NCBI GenBank assembly: GCA_036971615.1
Contig: JAYKKR010000008.1
Location: 806,001 to 870,000, forward strand
Origin: Amyloporia xantha
Taxonomy: Eukaryota > Basidiomycota > Agaricomycetes > Polyporales > Adustoporiaceae
Length of the DNA stretch: 64,000 nt
Direction of reading: 5' to 3'
This document shows, one piece after another, positions 24,201 to 35,160 of this stretch; within the stretch, counting starts at the first letter, position 1, and each line of letters opens with the position of its first letter. Position numbers and translations under genes: made by a program. The notes under the pieces are model-generated. The model did not search any database, had not been told where the DNA came from, and saw only the letters and a list, made by a program, of their open reading frames with translations.

Positions 24201-26903
24201 GCCTTGCCCAGCCCTCCGGATAGCGAAGATCGGACAGAAGCCATGTTCTTTTCTACCTCGGCACCGTCTGCTCTGGGTGGGTGGAAATACAGGTACAGCG
24301 CTGCCACAGACCCAAGGATCGGTGTTGTGCGCAAGTTGATTGGTGTTAAGCGGAAGAGTTTCGATCAGGGGATGAGAGACCACCGTATGTCGCCGTCATG
24401 GGTCAGAGAGCATGAGGAGTGGGAGAGCAATACGCCGCAGGTGATCGATGATAGCAAATCTGACGGCGAATCGGAGGACGATGAACCGTGGCAGGATGAC
24501 GATGAAGCCACCGCCGCTTCACGCCCTTCTACACCACCACCCTCATATCTCCCCCTGGGACCCACTCTGATTCAGACGCATTTCCACCACTCGCGCCTGT
24601 TACCTCTGAGCTCTCCTTTGAGACCTCCCGGCGCACTTGTCAGCAATACTCTCGTCAATACTGCACTTATATCTGTACCAACACCAGTTTCACCCGCTGC
24701 TGTGTTGGGAACTGCATCCGAGAAATCTAAGTCGCTTGAAGCTGCGGCGCACATTCTCGTGAAAGAGATTGTGGAGAATCCGGTATGGGCGGATGTCTGG
24801 AGGAGTAATGCTGCTGCGTCTTCCATCGCGTCGAAACCTCCAACTCAAGTATGGCAGACTGATGTGAAGAGAGTAAGGCGGCTCTTGCAGAGCGTTCAAG
24901 GGATCCGCACCCCTATTGATCTTGGAAGTTTGTCCAGTATAGGTACGCGACAGAATTCTCATGTCTCCTTTAGTCTTTTAATTATTTCATTGTTCAGCGC
25001 TTTCGTCCGACGAAGACGGTGTGGCTGATTCGCTCCGCTTATTGGAATCGCCCATGTTCGATGTAGGGAAATCTGACTCGGTGATCCAAGTCTTGCCAAC
25101 TGCATTACGTTTCTGGGAGAAGCTTGGGCTTAGCCCCAGAGCTGGCCGCAAGGACGTCACCGCTTATGTGTTTTTTGAAGGTGGAGGCGATGAAAGAGAG
25201 TCTCAGATTGTAGAATGGCTTGACAGAGTATCAGCGACATACATGGTGGGTTAACTTAGGTTCTTACAGAGTTGACGGTTGTTGATTATTATGTGCAGGC
25301 GAAGAACTTCGGAACGCACACTGTAGGGACATCTGGCGACTGTTCCAAACCTGGCCTCCACCCTCTGCGCTTTGATCAAGCCAAGAAGACACTAGGTCAG
25401 CATAGAGCAGTGATTGAATCTGCTGCATATTACTAATGCTCTCGTGTAGTTAATTTTATCGCGAATTTACAGCCATTACCTCAGGCTAATCTCGTCTTTT
25501 ACATCGTTACACCTTCCTCCGCAATCGCTCCCACTTCCGCCACGTTACGCCCGCTCTTCTCAGCGGTTAAGCGCGCCGCTAAAGCATATCCGCATCTAGG
25601 TGTGCTCTTTCATTTTGTCCCTGAGGCTTTCACGACTGGCGCCCTCGACGATCCAAGAGCTGTGTATGGTGGACTTGAGTTCTTTGTCGCCAGTGTATAC
25701 GATCGTATACCTCGACCAGTAGAGCGTTCCATGTCGAGGAGGCTACTAGATCCAAGAACGCGAATCCGTGCATGTTTTCATGCTCCAGCTTTTGCTTTGG
25801 CCAGTCCACTGTCTTCCGCAAGCTCCATGCAACCCGCGAAAGATAGCCCTAGGGTGACCTTCACGCTGGAGTCTCATCCAAGCTCTCTGGACGTTGTCGA
25901 CAGGCATGCCATGCTTCATGTCGGATATCAGATGTCGTCGTGTGGTAGATGGTTACTGGCGGCTTGCGTAGATGAGCGAGGGGAAGAACATGACTGGGGA
26001 ACATGGCTGAGTCCCTCCGAATCTCTGGAAACATTTCTGGTCTCGCAAATATGGACTTTCGCTCGGACGTTCGCAGCTCGAGCGGACATCGAGTGGAGGA
26101 TTGTCCTGGCAAAATTGGGGACCATGAGTGAAAGGGAGTTCGATGGTATGTGTCTTGCCTAGAATTGAAGATTGGTCTTAGTACTCATTGTCCACTGGTG
26201 TGTAGCGTGGATGGACCACTTCGATGAGGTGATGACACCTGATCTCCCCCCGATGCGTATCACCCTCCTCGCTGTTGAACATGAGAATCCATGGACGCTA
26301 CTCTCACCGACGGACGACAACGGCGTGAAGCATGCACATGTATCTGCTCCTTTGACTGCGGCACGTTCAAGTCCCCGTGCGCCGTCCGGTGCTGTATTGG
26401 CAGACACAGCATTTAGGACTTATTCTTTCTCGCCCCCTGCTGCGTCCGTCTGCGTCCCGGCATTGAGCTCCAATGTGAATCATACGCTGAATTCAGGTTT
26501 GGGAGACAGGCCATTCATTCCAGACTGCGAAGATGAAGAGCCATTACTGCAGCGACAGCCACATCTACGTGTACGGGGCACGAGTACTTTGATCCACGCG
26601 CCAGCTGTGACCGACTACACTTCAGTCTCCATGGTGCATCTGTACCACTTGCATTCTGCCTTTTCGTCTCGATCTTCCCAGGCTAATCGGTTAAACACTG
26701 CGGTCTACGGAGGGAAGCAACCGGAGGGGGGCGTTGAGGCAGATGAACAAATCCTTCGAGACATTGCGGACAATTATCATGCGCTTGCGATTCTAGCACG
26801 CTTAAGGTGGAAATTACCTGATTCTTCGGGATTGCCGCTTCATTTGGCAGCGTTGGAGGCAATGAGAATCGCGTTGATGGGAGAGTCACACACTGACCCA
26901 TGA
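21277..26903 (+). CDS. MED13: Mediator complex subunit 13
   Basis: The model has eight exons: 21277-21646, a 6-nt exon 21703-21708, 21757-21843, 21979-24942, 24998-25245, 25299-25395, 25450-26145 and 26206-26903. The product is about 1721 residues. The N-terminal region has the Cys-rich SPSAIYPCSTTCSS..PCPECLK pattern. The C-terminal MID/PIWI-like half has FGTHTVGTSGDCSKPGLHPL, LVFYIVTPSSA and YQMSSCGRWLLAACVDERG, all characteristic of MED13. It links the CDK8 kinase module to core Mediator and controls Pol II recruitment in the nucleus. A long acidic, Pro/Ser-rich linker fills about residues 430-900. The boundaries of exons 2 and 3 are less certain: the 6-nt exon can be skipped without changing phase, and the donor after 21843 (GTGATC) is weak. 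Confidence 0.9.
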
Positions 26904-27510
26904 CGGCGTTTAGAGCAATCATAATTTTGGGCACAGGGGTAAGCGCATGATCCGTGGTCAATACTGTCTTGCACTGATGTTGACACACTCGTCTAGAGTC
27001 CGTATCATAACATGTACTATTCTGTCACTTCTGTATTGGACCTGTCAATTGCAATATTCTCGTATCTTAGGAGACTCTTTTCCGCATCATAGATGGTATT
27101 TCATGTGTACATGTTGTTTCTTTTTACACGTTTGCTACAGGCGATACCCAAATTTGCGCTCATCTGCATTGTGATATGTTATATTTTATTGTAACGTATA
27201 CCACACTTGTCATTTGCCATCAATAGCGGATTCATGCTTGCTCATCCTTCACATAACTCAGCTCGTCTATATTATACATACACACTACATCCGGATCTGA
27301 CACTACCTCCTTAGAATTTCATTTTTCATTATCTTGCTGCCATGCTATACGATTCAAGAGTTCTCCGCAGACTCCAACCATATCTGCATCATTTCTCAAA
27401 CTCATGATTGATATCGCAACAACACCGGTGAAGTAACTTCAGGGACAGGCTGAGTACAGTCATAATAATCAAGAACCTGAATCAGTAGGCGAACTGTGGC
27501 ATGACGATGC
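26904..27510. other. Convergent intergenic region, 607 bp
   Basis: AT-rich stretch between the MED13 and ORC6 3' ends. No gene or repeat was found. Confidence 0.55.
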
Positions 27511-29017
27511 CTACTGACTCAAAATCATTTGGTCATCTCTATGTTTCGCCATCGCATCCTTTCTCAGAGTGTCCGCCATCTTCCACTCGCGCACGACCTT
27601 TGGGTCACGCTGCAACCATTGGAAGTGGTCCAGGAAGACGGGTCTGAATCGCCGTGGGTAGTCAGGCTCCCTGTCGTCTAGCAATGTTGGAGGTTGGGAG
27701 ACGCGGGGACGACCGCGATTGCCGCTTCTTTGAGGAGTCTGCAGCGTCGAATCAGTGAGAGGAGGTTTGGGGCCTCGTCGACGCGGTGTTGAGGGCCCAG
27801 CGACTGGAGCAGGCACAGACATGGTCACTCCGGAAGTGGGAGGTAATTCATCAACGCCAGACTCCTCCTCCAACAGTGGTCCCGCTGTTTCTGCCTCGGG
27901 GTGTTGCAAGATGTCCAACGTAGACCGTGACGATGATGCTTTAGCATTTGGAAAGACAGTGAGCCTGGTTTTTGGAGTACGCAAAGGGGTTCTCGTAGGT
28001 TGTTCTTCCCCTGCAGGCGCAGCCGGCTTTTTTGGCGATGTAATTCTCTGCCTCTTCGACGGAGTTTCCAGAACATCATCGTCTGCCTCCACAGTCGCTG
28101 CAGCGAACGCTACTTTACGTTTGTGGGTAGGGGTCTTCGTGGGAGAATTATCGAAGTCTACGGCATCGTTTGACGACCTGAGCTTGAGCGATGATTTTGT
28201 TGGAGACTTGCTAATAGAGTCATTGGGCATCTTCTTTGACGGAGACGAGTTCGAGGTTTTCGACGCAGCGATGACTTTGGTCGATAGGTGAGCCACTTTC
28301 TGCCTAACCTTTTCTGCAGCGTCCTGACACGAGGCCTCGAGAATGTCGATGATATCGTCATAGTCGCGTTTGGACAACTCGTACTTTGTGAGGAGCGCGT
28401 CGGCATGAACCTTTTTCACCTAGATGCACCGTTGTATCGTGACAAAGTACGCGATGAAACAGCGTCACGTACTTTGAGTAGGTTATTACATGCCCAACAG
28501 AAGATTGCGACTGTGAGGATATCACACGGTGGCTGAAATTCCTGAGGAAGGGTTCGGCTTGCGAGTAGTGACTTTTCGACGTCCTTCATGCATCCCAAAA
28601 CGAAAGCCTTTCGACCCAGCCTGTTCTCCGCAATCAAGCCAATATATGTTAGATAGCTATCCTCTTCCTCAGCTTGCGAGGAAGATGTAGCGATTGCCGC
28701 ACGGACGGTATTAACGGTAGTTTTGAATATTTTGGGCGCGAGACACGACGCGGTCTGGGCGACCTTCTCTGATACATCACCATTCGCTAGACTTCGTACG
28801 ACACCTAAGCTTTGTATGTAGGTGATAGATGACAAACTCACTCTTGTGACGCGAGATACGCGCAGATTGCAGGGAGACCCAGTGCACCTTGGCCGAGGTC
28901 GTATCCAGTCCCAGGCCCTGTCTTTACAGAGGCACTGTGTAAGAAGACTTGAGCCTTGGTCAAAGTCTCTATCTGAGCGCATAGTTTACGCAGGAGGATG
29001 TCTTGTTGACGCGACAT
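27511..29017 (-). CDS. ORC6: Origin recognition complex subunit 6
   Basis: Three exons (29017-28842, 28791-28473, 28419-27511) give 467 residues. The N-terminal half holds the two cyclin-box-like folds; the segment LGLPAICAYLASQ followed by VAQTASCLAPKIFKTTVNTV is the conserved ORC6 core. The middle has Ser/Thr-Pro rich stretches with many SPTK and TPTHKRK sites, plausible CDK targets and nuclear signals. The C-terminus has a conserved-looking ending with FRPVFLDHFQWLQRDPKVV. ORC6 is part of the six-subunit complex that marks replication origins and loads MCM. The start is the first ATG before a helix with the typical basic/acidic pattern (MSRQQDILLRKL). Confidence 0.88.
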
Positions 29018-30181
29018 ATTTATGCTGTTGATTTGCACGACGAGCAGCTCAGGACGAGGAAGGTTGCAAGGTTCGATACGAGCCACGACGCGTGACAAAC
29101 GCGGCACGAGCGCGTTTAGTCACAAGTAATGTGTCACGCATGTCCTGCCTGATCATCGCTGCTCTGAACTGTACTATGAGACTGGATATACAAAGCATAA
29201 TCCATATGACCACGACAATCTACTTTTCTAGCTCGACCTTAGCTTTTACGAGAATTATGGCTTACTCTAGGGCTTGGGAGTGACACACGACGGAAAGGTG
29301 CGTCAGCCTACTGCTACCTTCGTGGTCGTGCCTCTGAAATTCAAGACATTGGACATCACGCGATTCTCGATTTAAAACTGGTCTGTATACTCTCTGGACA
29401 GGCTGCCTCGTTAATGGAATGTAATTCCCGCTGTTGGTACAAGACTTAGCCTTCATGAATCATACTACAGTCACGACGAGCATTTTCTATTCTACATCAC
29501 TGTGAAATCAAGATTATCAAAGGCTGAAATACTTGCGGGCTCCCTGCGGCGACTGTGATGTGATTATGCTCACGTCCTTCCCATTTTTAAGTCTCATGAA
29601 CTAGGCGAGCTTGACAAATGGAATGAAGACATGTCCAGAATCTTACAGTCGTGGTCATAATTTCACTCGGCGATCAATCACTTTTTGACTTCTTCAACAG
29701 CACCGCTAGATATCTGCTTGCGGCGTCCTCTGCTACTGCAGGTTTCAGTTTGTCTGGTAAACTCTCGGAGGCTTGAGACCGTATGTGAGCACGGGCTTTG
29801 GCTGCATTATTTCTTCAGACACGCGGACCTCCTCTTCATATCCAGAACAATCTATCTGCACCACAAGGACTGCTAGCCGAACCGACGTATGCATATCAGC
29901 GTTTAACGCCGAGCATAGTGTTCCACATTACGTTGCTAAGGTGAGTATCAGGTAAACCTTTCGCCGCACGGTGTAACAAAATCCCCGATATCTACACGAC
30001 GGTCACACAGCAACGTTTGGATGTCACTAATACATTTACCCTGCTCTCAGGGGATATGAGAGACGGACGCGTTGCTCGCTAGCTTTACTGTTTCCGCCCT
30101 TCAAGACCTTCACAGCAACGCAGGTCTGTCACGCTTGCACCTCAACTTAGACGAATTGACACCACTGGGTCATTATTCGGC
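29018..30181. other. Gene-free stretch of 1.16 kb
   Basis: No gene could be supported. A short + segment near 29.68-29.90 kb can be read as a spliced Ser/Ala-rich fragment, but it has neither a start nor homology that I recognise. Confidence 0.4.
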
Positions 30182-32047
30182 ATGCTGTTTAAAAAATGTA
30201 ATGTGACTCAAGTCTTCATTCTGCTGGGTTTCCTAGGTGCTTCCCAAGCTAGCGCTTGGAGCACCTTCAAGGTCCCTTTGAAGTCATCGGTAATGTTCGT
30301 GAATGCTGTTGAACTGCCTTTCGCTATATACCTCACTGAGACATCCTATATAGCACCAATGTGATACAATTCAACGGTGGAATATTATCGCAGGCTCGCT
30401 GGCGGATGGTCGTTACTAATACTTGCCATGATTGTCACAGATACCTCTGCGCCTCTGAAGAATGCCGCTCTAAAACTTGTCGTATCTGGTGAGATGGCAT
30501 GTGGTTCGCTACCTTTTGACTTAGGCTGACTAACTGTCGGTCGACGAATAAAGTCGAAGCCGGCGATAATGAGACGTTTTCTAGTGTGCTCGTAGACACG
30601 GGAAGTGGAATTTTGTGGGTCGGCGGCGAAGAACGATATGTTCCTGGACCGTATACACGGGTGTGAGTGTGCTGAAAAGTACTTTCTGCTACGTTCAGTG
30701 GACTTAATATTTGTTTCTCTCAGAATCAATGAAACCTTCGATATAGGGTAAAGTTTCCCAAGAGCGTATATACGGTCTATTAATCTTAACACAAACTGTT
30801 CAGATACGGCATTGGCGGTGCTTCGGGTATCGCATACCTTGATCGGGTAACAATTGGGGACGCAACGGTGACCTCTCAAATCATCGGAGCTGCTAACAAT
30901 ACACAAAACTTTGCGCTGGTTGAGCCTATCGATGGTATACGTCAGCATTTGGATGAGCTTGGCTATCACTGGCATATTTTCTCTGACTGGATAGACAGTG
31001 GGGCTTTGTCCTCCAGGATACAATCAACGCGAAATTTCAGGATACAATACGACACCAACCTTCGTTGAGAATTTGTTCTCAGAAGGCGTGACTGAAAAGC
31101 CGATCTGGGGCTTGTACGTCAGTCCGTTGAATGAGAGCGGAGTCCCCGAGGGCACAGGCGAAATTACCTTTGGTGGAGTTGACATGAATCTTATCAATGG
31201 TATGTTTTCATTCTATCGTGAAGGACCCGCACAGGCGCTGCAACTAAAAATAAAACATAGGGAACATCACTTGGGTTCCACGTAACGCGTCGCCTGGCAA
31301 ATATTACAACTGCAATGTACGTTCCTACCTTTTCTTGAGAAGACAACGCGATCATGATGACCCGAGTCTACAGGTTTCAAGCATTACCTGGGGCAATAGC
31401 GCTCTTACTAGCGGTCCTTCGTTTGCGCTGTCTGACAGTGGCCTCCTTCCGCTGGAATTCCCTACGTGAGCAAGCTGCTTCGTACTATTTTATCCACTCA
31501 AAAAGATGATTTAAGGGATGCGTTCTTCGCTATCTATGATGACGTTCCTGGAGCTTCTATCGACGGATCATCCGCTCTGGAAGGTTTACTCATCTTCCCG
31601 TCCAACATGACTATTGATACTCTACCGACCATCACGATAGGCATTGCGGACTTGAACATCAGCATTCCAGCATCGAGGTAATGCTTGCTCTTTTAAGGTC
31701 TGTCTATATGAGCCACATGTTTTACCATCTGTTGTGCGACGTAGATATACAGTGCCGAAAAGTCTGTATAGCTCCTTAAATATCACCAACGATGGGTCTA
31801 TCCATACTTGGATCGCTCCATCGAAGCCGGACACCTTCGGCTTAGGCCAGAAGTTTCTTGAAAACGTGTATACCGCCTATAACTGTACGTGTGGATTATT
31901 GGTACAATGCTCTCATAACAACTCATCATTTTCTCTTTCGATTGTCCAGTCGAGAATGACTGTAAGTAATTGTTTTGACACAACAGTGAATCAGAATGTG
32001 ACTAACGGTGGCTTCCCATAGTACTCGGGTTTGCGAATGTTGCATAA
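30182..32047 (+). CDS. Secreted pepsin-like aspartic protease (A1 family), short form
   Basis: Thirteen exons join in phase: 30182-30289, 30354-30408, 30441-30488, 30554-30662, 30724-30747, 30804-30934, 30999-31199, 31261-31316, 31374-31465, 31516-31677, 31745-31884, 31950-31961 and 32022-32047. They give 351 residues. A signal peptide is present (hydrophobic core VFILLGFLGASQASA). The first catalytic motif is LVDTGSGILWVGG and the second is ALSDSG, followed by the usual hydrophobic run. The C-terminus ends LLGFANVA, the standard end of the fold. It is shorter than typical fungal pepsins (about 400) because the propeptide region is only about 50 residues. Exon 12 is just 12 nt. An extracellular or vacuolar digestive role is inferred. 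Exon 2 is the least certain part. Confidence 0.82.
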
Positions 32048-32404
32048 CATGTATTAGGATACGCATCACATGCACAACGTTGGCCAATAGAATTATTATA
32101 GTCTCACTCCTCATCGTCATGGAAGCAATTTAATCGATCATTTTTACAAAGGAAATCATGATGTAGACAGTCATATATGATTGCTTCCGTTAAGTTGTGG
32201 ACAGCGTCGGCGGGGAAGATGCATGAGGCTCATAGTATTCACAAATGTTAGGCTTGTATCTCGGCTGGGGGAAAGATGAGAGTCAACATGTTATTTGACG
32301 CTGATTCTATAGTACAGGAAACCTTGAGCGTATGCCAGGACACGATATACATTGGACATGCAGTACAAAATATACGACAGGGCGTCATCCTATCTCGTTA
32401 CTTC
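32048..32404. other. Convergent intergenic region, 357 bp
   Basis: This lies between the protease and orphan gene 3' ends. Nothing was recognised. Confidence 0.5.
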
Positions 32405-33406
32405 TCAAGGAGGTAGAGTACTGCTCCACCTTGTCATCGCCACACGCACTTGCCGGTATTCATACTGATTTAGCCCCACATCTTGTTTGAGAAACATTTC
32501 CTGTTCCTCCTCTGGCCATTCCGCCACATTTCTGAGCCGACCGACGTTCGACATGCCTGCGTTCTCGAAGCGCGCCGCGAGTTGCTCTGAATCGGGCTCT
32601 AGCATGCGCAGAAACGCCTGGAAGGAGCCAATGGCAATCTGACCCTGCCGTGCGGATGCAATCGTAGTTGCGTCGACGGTGGACAATGGCGCTGGAGATA
32701 AAGGAACTACGGATGGTGGCGAAGATGACGACGACACTGCTGCTGGTGGACTAATGGAAGGTGTCATCGAAGACGACATACCGTTTCTTCTAGGGTTCAA
32801 AGAGGAAGATCCACTTGAAGGTGCTTGCATAGGTGGGACCAGCACTGCTGCCTGAAACGGCCTGATGTCTTCAGATGCTACTTCATGCTGCCAAAATCTC
32901 AGACATCACATTTGCGGCAGGTATTTTGATAAGACTGTACCTCTTCTTCCATTTCGTCAGGGTCAACACTTTCTCGTTGATCAATGGTCCCAGCCTTCTG
33001 CGTACGAAAGGCCGTATGTCTGAGATACATTTTCAAGTAGACATGGACTGGCCACTGATCCTGGTATCTATTGAAAAATGGATACTCCGTGATTGCCTGA
33101 AATCTCTGTCAGGCACTGACATAGGGAAGCTTGTGCATAGCGGTACAGAACACACACCCTTTCTACACATGCCTTCCATTTTGCCCTGTCCTGCTTTCTA
33201 AATGTGAGACCAAGATCAAGCATGTCTGTAGCAATCTCTCGTAGGAAAGCCTGCATAAGGCAGAGACATTCAGCTGCAGTAAAAGTCATACGGTAAATCC
33301 TCACCATTAATTCTTTATATTTTTGCAAATTTTGATGCAGGCGCATGGCCGTTTGCAGACAGTCTATATGTCTCACATGTCGAGGCTTCGGGATTAGAGG
33401 TGACAT
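32405..33406 (-). CDS. Uncharacterised 277-residue protein
   Basis: Four exons (33406-33305, 33250-33158, 33096-32941, 32887-32405) with introns of 54, 61 and 53 nt join in phase, which makes the gene model convincing although I do not recognise the family. The first 120 residues are Leu/Arg-rich helices with the motif YPFFNRYQDQWPVHVYLKMY. A Ser/Pro/Ala low-complexity linker (about 130-190) follows. The last 80 residues (GSFQAFLRMLEPDSEQLAAR..GLNQYEYRQVRVAM) look like a small helical, SAM-like module. There is no signal peptide or membrane span. The function is unknown; a scaffold or protein-interaction role would be a guess. Confidence 0.75.
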
Positions 33407-34038
33407 TGCGCTACGAGTGCCAGGAGAGAAAGATTTAATAACCTTTGCAATGAGTATCTACTGTCAAACTGAAGTCAACACGGTGTCTCATGATGATCAC
33501 GATACAATCCGCAGATGTACGTACATTCTATATATATAGACTGCAGCAATTTGGCCATACGTTAGCCACATTTCCCGCAATCATGTGCTAGCAATTACAG
33601 TAGCAGTTGTGTTGACCAACGATATCGATAGGCTTTGTAAGACTCTACTTCTGAAGAAACGCTGCCTCCCCTAGGCAGACCTAAAATAGCCCCCTTGGAG
33701 AATGAGGGAGGGACGGTCGCTAAAAGAAGAAACGTTGAAGTCGAGTCAAATTCCGACTTCGGACGTGAGGATTAGAACGAGGCAACATTTGTTGGTTGTG
33801 TTCTTGATATGTACTCCCTTTTGAATTCACATGTGTCCAGCTTCTTCAAGCGGGGATTTTCAATGTCCGGCCGACTTGGGTAGGACTCCCGTTAAGGCAC
33901 CTAGTCCAGCTTGGGGACTGTGGATCCGGAGATGAAAATCGAAAACACTGATGCCGCTGTCATTATCTTCAATCAAGCTATACTGTACATCTCAACGACG
34001 TGAACATGGACAAAAAACAACTGTACCCCTTATTACAG
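33407..34038. other. Gene-free stretch of 632 bp
   Basis: This lies between the orphan gene start and the ARL2 stop codon. No gene or repeat was supported. Confidence 0.5.
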
Positions 34039-34954
34039 CTAATACGCTCGTACGGCCTCCGGTTTCCGCTGAGGCGACGCTTCTTCAGCGACGGTTGAGT
34101 AGTAGAGCCTACCTGCAACATCATCCACAACCCAATCCAAACCCTCCACGAGGTTCTCGCCCGTAACAGCACTGCAGGGCAATATCTTCCAGTGGTGAGA
34201 TTTGATCGAGAGCAGGTCCAGAGCCTTGACAGGATGAAGATACCTTATTACTCAAGGGTCATCGCATAATTGCATTACACATACGTCACGAATTTCAACG
34301 CTACTCATGGACCCTTGAATGTCTTGTTTGTTTGCGAAGACGAGTAATGATGCACCTGCCAGTCTCTGATTTTTTACATGAGCGCCATCTGGAAAATTGA
34401 TGAGACGATTGAGGCTTACGTCTTCTAGTAAGAGACTATGTAGTTCTTCTTTACAATCCCGCGTGCGTAATCGGTCTCCCGAATCGACGACCCAAACTAG
34501 AGCATCAGTCTGCTCGAAGTAGTTCCGCCAGTATGGCCGAAGGGTTCGCTGACCGCCGACGTCCCCTGACGAACGCATTGGAATTTTCGTACACTAAATC
34601 TAATCGTCATAGTCTGAGTTACTCACAGATGTTGAGTGTATATCTGCAGACAACGCCGTCCAAGTCATTGCCTCAGTCGCGACCAGCTGGTCCATGCGAC
34701 TGTCGGGCTCACTTGCGATGTACAAACGTCTTGATGTTGAAGCCAAGGGTAGGGCTGATGCCCATGATATCCTCCCCGTTAAGCTTCTTGAGAATAGTCG
34801 TCTTTCCTGCATTATCTAAACCCCTGCGAGCACCCGATCCGTAATGTGAGACAGACAGGGTAAACGTCGAATAACATGTCTGGCGTACAAGAAAAGAATG
34901 CGCATTTCCTTCTCCTTCTGACGATTTTTGCGAATTATAGTCAAAGAGACCCAT
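34039..34954 (-). CDS. ARL2: ARL2 small GTPase, with apparent one-base frameshift after the start codon
   Basis: Six exons (34954-34889, 34823-34713, 34643-34627, 34565-34420, 34365-34285, 34224-34039) encode all GTPase motifs: GLDNAGKTT, the switch I segment [20 protein letters not shown] and CSAVTGEN. The segment ELHSLLLED and the [13 protein letters not shown] ending mark it as ARL2 (CIN4/ALP41) rather than ARF or ARL3. ARL2 acts with tubulin cofactors in folding beta-tubulin. Exon 3 is 17 nt. The coding length is 607 nt, one more than a multiple of three. The excess lies at the very start: ATGGGTCTC is followed by TTTGACTATAATTCGC, whereas the expected MGLLTIIRK reading needs TTGACT. Either a base was added in assembly or the gene is damaged. 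Confidence 0.87.
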
Positions 34955-35160
34955 GGTAGGTTGGATACACCTGGAGCGAATGAAAGCTGAGGTATTCGCA
35001 GAAACTGCGGCGGAAAGAAATCCGAGAGGAGCCGGTATGATTCAAGGAAAGTAGCTGGCTCAGCGCGTGATCCGGGTCATTTCTTGTCCTCCCGGGACCG
35101 TGGTCTTCCGCCTCAAAACACCGCATTCGTCTCTGCTGCGAACTTCACTGTCGACACGAA

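Noticed and set aside
29040..29100. Possible tRNA because of a GGTTCGA-like box
   Set aside because: No cloverleaf stems or A box can be placed around it.
31440..31520. Frameshift right after the second catalytic motif of the aspartic protease
   Set aside because: A 50-nt intron (31466-31515, GTGAGC..AAG) keeps the frame and gives a normal sequence, so the gene is intact there.
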